Shown here: positions 1 to 5,921 of the stretch, piece by piece
Layout: every line of letters begins with the position of its first letter
Position numbering within the stretch: position 1 is the first letter of the stretch
From: CAZVUW01 sp964629825
GTDB taxonomy: Bacteria; Actinomycetota; Nitriliruptoria; Euzebyales; Egibacteraceae
Assembly: GCA_964629825.1 (NCBI GenBank)
Contig: CAZVUW010000090.1
Location: 1 to 12,950 of the forward strand
Direction of reading: 5' to 3'
DNA: 12,950 nucleotides
Position numbers and translations under genes: made by a program
The notes under the pieces: model-generated
Seen by the model: the letters and a program-made list of their open reading frames with translations, nothing else
The model's database searches: none
What the model was told of the DNA's origin: nothing

Positions 1-773
1 ACGGCAAGCTCCGGGTCGTCTCCGACCCCTCGGAGTGCCGCAAGCCCGAGCAGGCCATCTCCTGGAACCAGGAGGGGCCGGAAGGACCGCAGGGGCCAGC
101 GGGGCCACCAGGTGAGGCAGGACCCGCCGGACCGCAAGGCGAGACGGGAGCGCAGGGCGAGACCGGACCCGCCGGACCGCAGGGTGAGACCGGACCCCAG
201 GGCGCAGCAGGACCCGCCGGACCGCAGGGTGAGACCGGACCCCAGGGCGAGACCGGACCCGCCGGCCCGGAAGGCCCACAGGGCCCCGCCGGCCCCCAGG
301 GCGAAACCGGCCCCGCCGGCCCCCAGGGCGAAACCGGCCCCGCCGGCCCCCAGGGCGAGACCGGCCCCGCCGGGCCGCAAGGTGAGACCGGCCCGGCTGG
401 ACCCCAGGGCCCCGCAGGACCTCAGGGACCGGCAGGGCCGACGCGGGCGGCCTCAGGCTTCGTCACGGGCAATGGCACGCTCATCGGCGCCACCGGAGCC
501 CGGCCCACGATCACGCGGACCGGACCGGGCGTCTACTCCTTCGACATCAACCTCGGCGGTGTGGGGTGCCCGATAATCTCGCTGACCTCGTACGGCCACT
601 CCAAGACGGTGTACTGGTACGGCGGCGGCTGCGGCGGTGGGTGGTTCGGCACCGACGTGCACGTCGAGGGCGGCGAGGACGCGTCCTGGTCCTATCGCAT
701 CGTCGGATTCGACAGCACGACCGAGGCCGCAGCCCTCGGTGAGGAGGCCATCGAGTTCACGGCAGGCGACTGA
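1..773 (+). CDS. collagen-like repeat protein, 5' end missing
   Basis: The open frame enters from the left edge (first whole codon at 3) and stops with TGA at 771-773, leaving 256 residues. Residues 1-24 hold a basic/Cys segment ending in SWNQE, a cap that I recall preceding collagen-like stretches in actinobacterial proteins. Residues 25-147 are 41 uninterrupted Gly-X-Y triplets, mostly GET, GPA and GPQ. Residues 148-256 form a Gly- and aromatic-rich C-terminal domain with a CGGGW segment and no collagen repeats; this is probably a beta-rich trimerisation or head domain. Such proteins usually form extracellular triple helices on the cell surface. A signal peptide would be expected in the missing N-terminus and cannot be checked. 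The hairpin at 800-825 ends the transcript. The collagen-like region is certain; the exact role is unknown. Confidence 0.85.
   Translation, partial: GKLRVVSDPSECRKPEQAISWNQEGPEGPQGPAGPPGEAGPAGPQGETGAQGETGPAGPQGETGPQGAAGPAGPQGETGPQGETGPAGPEGPQGPAGPQGETGPAGPQGETGPAGPQGETGPAGPQGETGPAGPQGPAGPQGPAGPTRAASGFVTGNGTLIGATGARPTITRTGPGVYSFDINLGGVGCPIISLTSYGHSKTVYWYGGGCGGGWFGTDVHVEGGEDASWSYRIVGFDSTTEAAALGEEAIEFTAGD
75..443 (+). repeat. collagen-type Gly-X-Y coding repeat, 41 triplets
   Basis: Forty-one consecutive nine-base units encode Gly-X-Y without interruption. A 27-base higher-order unit encoding GETGPAGPQ recurs, and its copies between about 291 and 371 are nearly identical at DNA level, which suggests recent unequal crossing-over or slippage. 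Glu at X and Thr or Gln at Y are common, and Pro occupies many X positions. No Lys or Arg lies inside the run. Confidence 0.95.
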
Positions 774-799
774 GCCCCCGCGCCCACAGCCATGTCAGA

Positions 800-825
800 G
801 CGCCCGGTCAGCCCCGACCGGGCGC
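800..825 (+). terminator. hairpin terminator after the collagen-like gene
   Basis: A perfect 10-bp stem (GCGCCCGGTC with GACCGGGCGC) encloses a 6-base AGCCCC loop, 26 bases after the stop at 773. No U-tract follows, as is common in high-GC actinobacteria. It also separates the collagen-like gene from the dioxygenase promoter at 836-868 and argues against an upstream ATG at 792 as the start of the dioxygenase. Confidence 0.8.
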
Positions 826-835
826 GCTGTCATAC

Positions 836-857
836 AATGGTTGAAGGTTCCACCATT
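836..857. promoter_or_regulatory. 22-base near-perfect palindromic operator
   Basis: The left arm AATGGTTGAA and right arm TTCCACCATT are separated by GG. Nine of ten arm positions are complementary, so this is a two-fold symmetric site typical of a dimeric repressor. It overlaps the candidate -35 hexamer TTGAAG (841-846), which would allow repression. MarR-type regulators such as MhqR are known to control extradiol dioxygenase genes in other bacteria, so a MarR-like protein is a reasonable guess. No such regulator is in the window. Confidence 0.65.
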
Positions 858-868
858 TCGAGTACTGT
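841..868 (+). promoter_or_regulatory. candidate promoter of the dioxygenase gene
   Basis: A TTGAAG hexamer at 841-846 and TACTGT at 863-868 are separated by 16 bases. They lie between the upstream terminator and the ribosome binding site GGGAG at 894-898. The match is moderate; the overlap with the palindrome and the position relative to the gene support it. Confidence 0.45.
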
Positions 869-905
869 CGAGGGCAGCAACCAGCCCGACCCTGGGAGCA
901 GCCCG

Positions 906-1817
906 ATGACTCTCCTGTCGCCCGACACCAGCAGCACCGCGGCCGCCGACGCGCTGATCGATCCCCGCCATCCCTTCGTACGGCATCTGAAGCACGTGGC
1001 CGCGATCGACGAGGCCAAGCCGCACCGCGTGTGGACACCGGACGACGGGCCCCTGCCGTCGCTGTACATCTCCCACGGCGCGCCGCCGACGCTCGAGGAT
1101 CCCGAGTGGATGCAGGAGATGTTCGTCTGGGCGCGCAACCTGCCCAAGCCCCGCGCCATCCTGATCGTGTCGGCGCACTGGGAGTCCGACGACCTCGGGA
1201 TCACCAGCACCGTGCCGACCGAGCTCGTCTACGACTTCGGCGGTTTCCACCCGCTCTACTACCAGCTGCGCTACGACACGCCCGAGGCGACCGGGCTCGC
1301 CCGGCAGCTCCTGGCCGTCATGCCGCAGACCGAGACGCTGTACGAGCACCGCGGACGCGGCCTTGACCACGGCGCCTGGATCCCGCTCAAGATCATGTAC
1401 CCGCACGCGGACATCCCGGTGCTGCAGCTCAGCCTGCCGACCGTTGCGAACATCGAGAAGCTGCTCGACCTCGGCCGGCGGCTGCGCGCGCTGCGCGAGG
1501 AGGGCGTGCTCGTCATCGGCTCGGGATTCATGACCCACGGCCTGCGGTACCTGGACTGGAGCAACCTCGAGAAGATCCCCGGCTGGTCGTCGGAGTTCGA
1601 CGCCTGGGCGGCGGATGCTCTGGCGCGCGGCGACGTCGATGAGCTGTCGGCCTTCCGCACCCGTGCCCCGGGCGCCCAGTACGCGCACCCCACGGTCGAG
1701 CACTTCACGCCGCTGTTCGTGACGCTCGGAGCGGCGACCGACCCGAGCGCGCCCGTCACCACCACGATCGAGGGCTACCGGATGGGCCTGTCCAAGCGCA
1801 GCTTCCAGGCCGCTTGA
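906..1817 (+). CDS. DODA-type extradiol aromatic ring-opening dioxygenase
   Basis: The 303-residue protein belongs to the LigB-superfamily DODA/YgiD group, which cleaves catechol-type rings next to the hydroxyls using a His-bound metal. Likely metal ligands are His57 (SHGAP), His91 (SAHW), His211 (MTHGL) and His266 (VEHFTPL). His155 in GLDHGAW is the likely catalytic base. The start at ATG 906 is chosen because GGGAG lies 7 bases upstream; the in-frame ATGs at 792 and 837 fall in the terminator/operator region. About 48 residues precede the first conserved block, an extension absent from E. coli YgiD, and it includes HPFVRHLKH. The substrate cannot be read from the sequence: many members act on unidentified catechols or quinol-like toxic compounds. 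It converges on the flavin-reductase-like gene with only 4 bases between stops. Confidence 0.9.
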   Translation: MTLLSPDTSSTAAADALIDPRHPFVRHLKHVAAIDEAKPHRVWTPDDGPLPSLYISHGAPPTLEDPEWMQEMFVWARNLPKPRAILIVSAHWESDDLGITSTVPTELVYDFGGFHPLYYQLRYDTPEATGLARQLLAVMPQTETLYEHRGRGLDHGAWIPLKIMYPHADIPVLQLSLPTVANIEKLLDLGRRLRALREEGVLVIGSGFMTHGLRYLDWSNLEKIPGWSSEFDAWAADALARGDVDELSAFRTRAPGAQYAHPTVEHFTPLFVTLGAATDPSAPVTTTIEGYRMGLSKRSFQAA

Positions 1818-1821
1818 CGGG

Positions 1822-2499
1822 TCAGAACACCTCGGCAAGACGCGAGGGGTGCGCCCTGCCGCCCAGGCCGTAGAACTCGAGGAAGCTCATGATCAGGGGC
1901 CGCCACCGGTCGGGGTCGATGTGGTGGCGATGGTCGGGATCAAGAATCGACTCGTGGGCGTGGGTGCGGACGACCTCGACCTCGATCGCCAGGGAGTGAT
2001 CCGAGGGCTTGCCGATCGGGAGCATGCGGCGGACGAGGCCCTCGAGCTGGATCGGAGCCTCGGCCACGCGCGGCGCCGCGACCACCTCGGAGGGCAGCGG
2101 GCGCAGTCCCGCACGGGCGAACTTGTCGCGGACGTGCTCGAAGCCCATCCGCTGTTTGTAGGCCGGGACCGGGTTGCTGCCGGTCGTGCAGGCCAGCCGG
2201 TCCACCGCGGACACCAGATCCGCCGAGGGCAGGCTGAGGACGCACTCGCGTTCGCGCCGGAGGTTCGCGACCGTGTGCGATCGCGCACCCATGCCGATGA
2301 CCGCTGTGTGATCCAGCCACCAGGCCGAGGAGATCGGCGCGAGGTTGGCCGACCCGTCCTCGTTGCGGGTGCTGATCAGCACGACGGGCGTGCCGAGGTA
2401 GAGGATGGATGGGTCGATGACGCGCTGAGGCGGCACCCTCGGCGTCTCCGAGGGACCGGTCCGGAGCTCGTCTGAGCCGAGGCCGGCGATCGGTGTCAT
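1822..2499 (-). CDS. flavin reductase-like domain protein
   Basis: The 225-residue protein has the split-barrel FMN-binding fold of the flavin reductase family. The hallmark is a strand of the type TPVVLISTRNEDGSANLAP near residues 37-55, followed by SSAWWLDHTAVIGM (58-70) and an SHTVANL segment (74-80) that usually contacts the flavin phosphate. Such proteins reduce flavin with NAD(P)H for a partner monooxygenase or act as flavoproteins on their own; which applies here is unknown. ATG at 2499 is chosen over an ATG 84 bases further upstream because AGGAG lies 9 bases before it and the longer N-terminus lacks conservation. The gene diverges from the AraC-DinB gene across 127 bases, so shared regulation is plausible. 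Confidence 0.8.
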   Translation of the reverse strand: MTPIAGLGSDELRTGPSETPRVPPQRVIDPSILYLGTPVVLISTRNEDGSANLAPISSAWWLDHTAVIGMGARSHTVANLRRERECVLSLPSADLVSAVDRLACTTGSNPVPAYKQRMGFEHVRDKFARAGLRPLPSEVVAAPRVAEAPIQLEGLVRRMLPIGKPSDHSLAIEVEVVRTHAHESILDPDHRHHIDPDRWRPLIMSFLEFYGLGGRAHPSRLAEVF

Positions 2500-2626
2500 G
2501 GCGCAGATCTCCTGGAGTGCGGATGCCCACCCTGCAGACGCTGCCACCGGGCGATTCGTGAGCCGCCCATCGACGGAGAGCAAGAACGGTCAGGCGCACG
2601 GTGCCGCGGAGCGACAGACTCTGGTC
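2500..2626. promoter_or_regulatory. divergent intergenic region
   Basis: These 127 bases separate the flavin-reductase-like gene from the AraC-DinB gene and must hold promoters for both. The minus-strand gene has AGGAG at 2513-2509. The plus-strand gene has no convincing ribosome binding site; a CAGACT hexamer at 2615-2620 ends 7 bases before ATG 2627, which could fit a leaderless transcript. I saw no clear palindrome. Confidence 0.4.
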
Positions 2627-3568
2627 ATGCCTGCCCACGGACGTGACCGCCTGCGCGAGCTGCTCGACGCGGTGCTCGAGGGCACCGACGAACCCCATTC
2701 GCCCGGCACCCCCGCGCGCCGCCTTGACGAGATGGCCGGCGAGACGTTCACCTCGCCGTACCACTTCAGCCGCCTGCTGACCCGCGTCGCGGGCGAGCCG
2801 CCCGTCGCCATGCGACGCCGGGTGCTGCTCGAGCGCGCCGCGTGGCAGCTCGCCAGCGGGACCTCTGTCACCGACGCGGCCTGGGCTGCCGGCTACGAGT
2901 CCATGGAGGGCTTCAGCCGCGCCTTCAACCGGGCGTTCGGACGGACCCCCTCCAGCGAGCCGGCGGGGAGCCACTGGCTGCCTGCCCCGAACGGCATCCA
3001 CTTCCATCCCCCGATGTCGCTGTGGGTCCAAGCGGAGGAGCGGCCGATGAACCCGCTCACCGAGCAGCTGGTGGCTCACGACCTGGATGACACCGCGGCC
3101 CTGCTCGAGATCGCCAAAGGCCTGCCGGAGAAGGAGCTGCGCGCCGTCAGGCAGCCGGGCCTCACCGTTCTGTCATGGGACGGACCGGAGGAGTCGATCG
3201 CCGCCGTCCTGGACAACCACGTCTTCGCGAAGGAGGTCTGGCTCGCCTCGATCGAGGGCCTGGACATGCCGCCCCGCGACGAGGCGGTGACCGCCGGACA
3301 CCTGCTGGAGCGACACGCCGCGCTGGCTCCGCGCTGGCTGGCGGCCGTTCGCGACATCGACCGCCGCGGTGCGTGGAACGACCGGCTGATCGACGCGCTC
3401 TGCGAACCGCCGGAGAGCTTCGTCCTCAGCAGCGTGATCGCGCACGTCCTCACCTACGCCGCGCACCGGCGCCAGCTGGTGCGGCGGATGCTCGCCCAGG
3501 CAGGCCGCGACGTCGACGAGGGCGATCCCATCCTCTGGCTGAGGGCCAGGAGAGGAGAGACGGCATGA
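2627..3568 (+). CDS. AraC-type HTH regulator fused to a DinB-like domain
   Basis: The 313-residue protein has an N-terminal AraC/XylS double helix-turn-helix (about residues 15-108, including SPYHFSRLL, SVTDAAWAAGY and FSRAFNRAFGRTPS). A linker follows, then a DinB/YfiT-like four-helix domain (about 141-295). The usual AraC order is effector domain first, so this one is reversed. DinB domains bind a metal through three His and many are thiol-dependent transferases. Here His198 and His280 (AAHRRQ) fit, but the middle His of the C-terminal pair appears to be Tyr277, so metal binding or catalysis may be altered. ATG 2627 is preferred because the 43 residues from an upstream ATG at 2498 lack conserved sequence and would overlap the divergent gene's start. 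It overlaps the next gene by ATGA and so leads a three-gene operon. Confidence 0.85.
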   Translation: MPAHGRDRLRELLDAVLEGTDEPHSPGTPARRLDEMAGETFTSPYHFSRLLTRVAGEPPVAMRRRVLLERAAWQLASGTSVTDAAWAAGYESMEGFSRAFNRAFGRTPSSEPAGSHWLPAPNGIHFHPPMSLWVQAEERPMNPLTEQLVAHDLDDTAALLEIAKGLPEKELRAVRQPGLTVLSWDGPEESIAAVLDNHVFAKEVWLASIEGLDMPPRDEAVTAGHLLERHAALAPRWLAAVRDIDRRGAWNDRLIDALCEPPESFVLSSVIAHVLTYAAHRRQLVRRMLAQAGRDVDEGDPILWLRARRGETA

Positions 3569-4116
3569 GCAGGACCATCTACTACACCGCGACCAGCCTC
3601 GACGGCTACATCGCCGACCGGCAGAACTCGCTGGCCTGGCTCTTCCGCCAGGCCCAGGACGAAGCCGGACCCCTCAACTACGTCGAGTTCTTCGCGGGCA
3701 TCGGCGCGGTTGTGATGGGCTCCACCACCTACGAGTGGATCCTCGACCACGAGGACGGCGCCTGGCCCTACGAGGTCCCCGCGTGGGTGATGACCACCCG
3801 CGACCTGCCCAAGGCCGAGGGCGACATCCGCTTCGCCCGCGGCGACGTGCGCGCGGTCCACGCCGAGATGACCACGGCTGCCGGCGGCAAGGACCTGTGG
3901 GTGGTCGGCGGCGGTGACCTGGCAGGTCAGCTCGCCGACGCCGGGCTGCTGGACGAGGTCATCGTCTACATCGCGTCGGTGACGCTGGGCGGCGGCGCGC
4001 CGCTGCTGCCGCGGGCCCTCAACCTCAGGCTCGAGGAGCTCGCCCGCAACGGCGACTTCGCCTGCGCCCGCTACACGGTGCTCGGCCGCGCCGAGGACGT
4101 GAACGTCGACGGCTAG
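3565..4116 (+). CDS. RibD C-terminal / dihydrofolate reductase-fold protein
   Basis: The 183-residue protein starts with IYYTATSLDGYIAD, the typical first strand and loop of the RibD-C/DHFR-like family. It has GAVVMGSTTYEWIL in the middle and WVVGGGDLAGQLADAGLLDE, the NADPH-contacting Gly-rich region. These stand-alone family members are predicted NADPH-dependent reductases with mostly unknown substrates. It is not the fused riboflavin deaminase/reductase, because the deaminase domain is absent and no rib genes are nearby. ATG overlaps the preceding stop as ATGA, with AGGAGAG upstream inside the AraC-DinB gene, which implies translational coupling. The association with a regulator carrying its own DinB domain recurs in actinobacteria, to my recollection. 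Confidence 0.85.
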   Translation: MSRTIYYTATSLDGYIADRQNSLAWLFRQAQDEAGPLNYVEFFAGIGAVVMGSTTYEWILDHEDGAWPYEVPAWVMTTRDLPKAEGDIRFARGDVRAVHAEMTTAAGGKDLWVVGGGDLAGQLADAGLLDEVIVYIASVTLGGGAPLLPRALNLRLEELARNGDFACARYTVLGRAEDVNVDG

Positions 4117-4118
4117 CC

Positions 4119-4535
4119 GTGCCCGCCCCTCGCCTGTCGCCCCGGCTGCGCGCGGCGGTCGAGGCGCTGCCACTGCGGCCGGGGCTGCGCGTCCTGGAGA
4201 TCGGCGGTGCCCCCGGTGCCGCCGCCAGAGCCGTCGCCCACCGCATCGCACCGGGGCACGTCCTGGTGATCGACCGCTCGGCCAAGGGCGTCGCCCTCAC
4301 GCAGCGCCTAGCCGCCGAGGAGGTCGCCGCCGGCCTCCTGAGCGTCCGGCAGACGGCGGTCGAGGACTTCGAGCTGGCCGCCGGCGAGGCGCCGTTCGAC
4401 CTGGCGTTCGCGGTCCGCGTCGGCGCTCTTGACGGCCGCCACCCCGAGGTCGAGGTGCCTGCCCTGCAGCGGATCGCCGCCGCGCTCGCCCCGGGCGGCC
4501 GCCTGTTCGTGGACGGCTGCGAGCGGCTGCTGTAG
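4119..4535 (+). CDS. small class I SAM-dependent methyltransferase
   Basis: The 138-residue protein shows SAM motif I as VLEIGGAPG (residues 25-33), an acidic residue ending the second strand (VLVIDRS, Asp52) and a motif near GAPFDLAFAV-type strand 4. It then ends soon after the APGGRLFVDG strand. Most relatives in the family are longer by one or two strands, so this is a minimal or C-terminally shortened version. The substrate is unknown. The start is GTG, 2 bases after the RibD-like stop, with no good ribosome binding site of its own; coupling to the upstream gene is likely. The 22-bp hairpin at 4581 follows. Confidence 0.75.
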   Translation: MPAPRLSPRLRAAVEALPLRPGLRVLEIGGAPGAAARAVAHRIAPGHVLVIDRSAKGVALTQRLAAEEVAAGLLSVRQTAVEDFELAAGEAPFDLAFAVRVGALDGRHPEVEVPALQRIAAALAPGGRLFVDGCERLL

Positions 4536-4580
4536 CTCAGAGCCTGTGGGTGTCCGAGCCCCGATGGCCGTCAAAGCCCA

Positions 4581-4630
4581 GATGGCTGGACGGTTGGGTG
4601 GCTGATCGGCCACTCAACCGTCCAGCCATC
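4581..4630. terminator. 22-bp hairpin between convergent operons
   Basis: The arms 4581-4602 and 4609-4630 pair over 22 positions with a single G-U wobble and a 6-base TGATCG loop. The element sits between the methyltransferase stop (4535) and the pdxA2-like stop (4675), so it can act as a bidirectional terminator. It is far longer than a usual intrinsic terminator stem, has no U-tract on either strand, and such a perfect arm pair could also be a small inverted-repeat element. Confidence 0.6.
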
Positions 4631-4674
4631 CCGGTGGAGTGGGAGCAGAGGGCGCCAGGCTCCCGACAGGTGCC

Positions 4675-5921
4675 TCAGGCCTCGCTCCCCCACCGGGCGC
4701 GGGCGGCCGCGGCGTAAGGAGCGAACACCGCGCCTGCTCGGTAGGCCGCGATCATGGTGTCGGCCGAGGCCTTGCCGGTGCCGGCGATGTCGAACGCGGT
4801 GCCGTGGTCGACCGAGGTCCGCACGATCGGGATGCCGACGGTGACCGAGACCGTGTTGGCGAAGTCATAGGTCTTGGCCGCGATGTGCCCCTGGTCGTGG
4901 AAGTGGGACAGCACGCCGTCGAAGCGGCCCTCCAGGCCCTGGTGGAAGACCGAGTCGGCGGGGACGGGGCCGACCACCGGCATGCCCTCGGCGCGTGCGT
5001 CCTCGCAGGCGGGGGCGATGTGCTCGATCTCCTCGGTCCCGAAGTTGCCGCCCTCGCCGCCGTGCGGGTTGAGCGCGGCCACCGCCAGGCGCGGCTCCTG
5101 GTGCCCGTACACCTGCAGGGCCTCCCAGGAGCTGCGGATCGCGGCGAGGACGCTCTCGCGGGTGATCGAGTCGATCGCCTTGCGCAGCGACATGTGCCGC
5201 GTGGTGAAGAAGATCTTCAGGTCCTCGACGACGAACATCGTGGCGTGGGCGTCGCTGCCGGTGAGCTCGCCCAGCATCTCCGTGTGACCGAGGTGCTTCG
5301 AGCCCGCCGCCCAGATGGCCTCCTTGTGGATCGGCGCGGTCACCACGGCGTCGACCTCACCGGCCATGGCGGCGCGGGTGGCCATCTCGATCGCGGCGAT
5401 CGCGGCCCGCCCGGCGCGGGCGTCGATGACGCCCCAGGGCAGGTCCTCGTCGAGGGTGTGCGTGTCGAGGACGTCGACGGTGCCGGGCTCGAAGCGCGCC
5501 TCGGCCACCGAGTCCACGCCGCGGACCTTCAGATCCAGACCGCATACCTCGACGGCACGGCTGAGGGTTCGCGGGTCGCCCACCGCCAGCCCGCGGGCCG
5601 GCACCTCGTCCGCCACCGCCGCGAAGGTCCGAGCGGTGATCTCGGGTCCGATGCCCACGGGGTCGCCGAGGGTCACAGCCAGGATCGGGCTACTGCTCTG
5701 ATCAGGGCGACTACCGCTGTCGCTACTTGAGTCGCTCTGACCAGGNNNNNNNNNNNNNNNNNNNNNNNNNNNNNNNNNNNNNNNNNNNNNNNNNNNNNNN
5801 NNNNNNNNNNNNNNNNNNNNNNNNNNNNNNNNNNNNNNNNNNNNNCAGGGCGACTACCGCTGTCGCTACTTGAGTCGCTCTGACCAGGGCGACTACCGCT
5901 GTCGCTACTTGAGTCGCTCAT
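4675..5921 (-). CDS. pdxA2: PdxA2-type 4-phosphothreonate dehydrogenase with repeat N-terminus, interrupted by an assembly gap
   Basis: The PdxA-family core shows TLGDPVGIGPEI near its start, GHTEML, TTRHMSLRKAID, NPHGGEGGNFGTEE, HFHDQGHIAAK and RTSVDHGTAFDIAGTGKA. These contain the three metal-binding His and the NAD/phosphate-binding loops. The HDQGH form and the kinase/permease neighbours favour PdxA2 (oxidation of 4-phospho-D-threonate, with decarboxylation to DHAP) over pyridoxal-phosphate synthesis. The only visible start is ATG at 5921, which overlaps the kinase stop as ATGA with GAAAGG upstream. GTG at 5676 would delete the first core strand (PILAV), and no ATG, GTG or TTG codon lies in frame between 5677 and 5745. 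Translation must therefore pass through the Ser/Asp-rich 13-residue repeats. The 100-N gap at 5746-5845 is not true sequence, so total length is unknown. Confidence 0.85.
5705..5918 (-). repeat. 39-bp in-frame tandem repeat (SDSSSDSGSRPGQ)
   Basis: One full unit lies at 5705-5743 and its next copy begins at 5744-5745. After the gap a copy ends at 5846-5847, a full unit spans 5848-5886, and a partial 32-base unit spans 5887-5918. The copies seen are identical. Each unit is 13 codons, so copy-number change keeps frame. The unit contains a degenerate internal repeat (AGCGAC followed by Ser codons twice). Its codons (TCA, AGT, CCT, GGT) give low third-position GC compared with the flanking genes. 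The encoded segment is probably disordered and acidic. Confidence 0.9.
5746..5845. other. assembly gap of 100 N
   Basis: Exactly 100 N, flanked on both sides by the 39-bp repeat. If the array is continuous, the missing length should be 35 + 39k bases. That also satisfies the reading-frame requirement (2 modulo 3). One hundred fits neither, so this is a scaffolding placeholder. Confidence 0.95.

Noticed and set aside
792..905. An upstream ATG start for the DODA-type dioxygenase
   Set aside because: It would place the N-terminus across a terminator, an operator and a promoter. ATG 906 has a good ribosome binding site.
2498..2626. A 43-residue longer N-terminus for the AraC-DinB protein
   Set aside because: It would overlap the divergent flavin-reductase start and remove all space for promoters. 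The sequence has no conserved features.
4639..5730. A 363-codon plus-strand open frame over the pdxA2-like gene
   Set aside because: The minus strand carries all PdxA signatures; the plus-strand translation is low-complexity Gly/Arg/Val/Asp.
5705..5918. The 39-bp repeats as a CRISPR array or replication iterons
   Set aside because: The units are directly adjacent with no spacers, have no palindromic ends, and are in frame with a protein.
4675..5921. Assignment of the dehydrogenase to vitamin B6 synthesis
   Set aside because: The operon with a C4-acid kinase and a GntP permease, and the HDQGH form of the motif, fit PdxA2. Other pyridoxal-phosphate genes are absent here.
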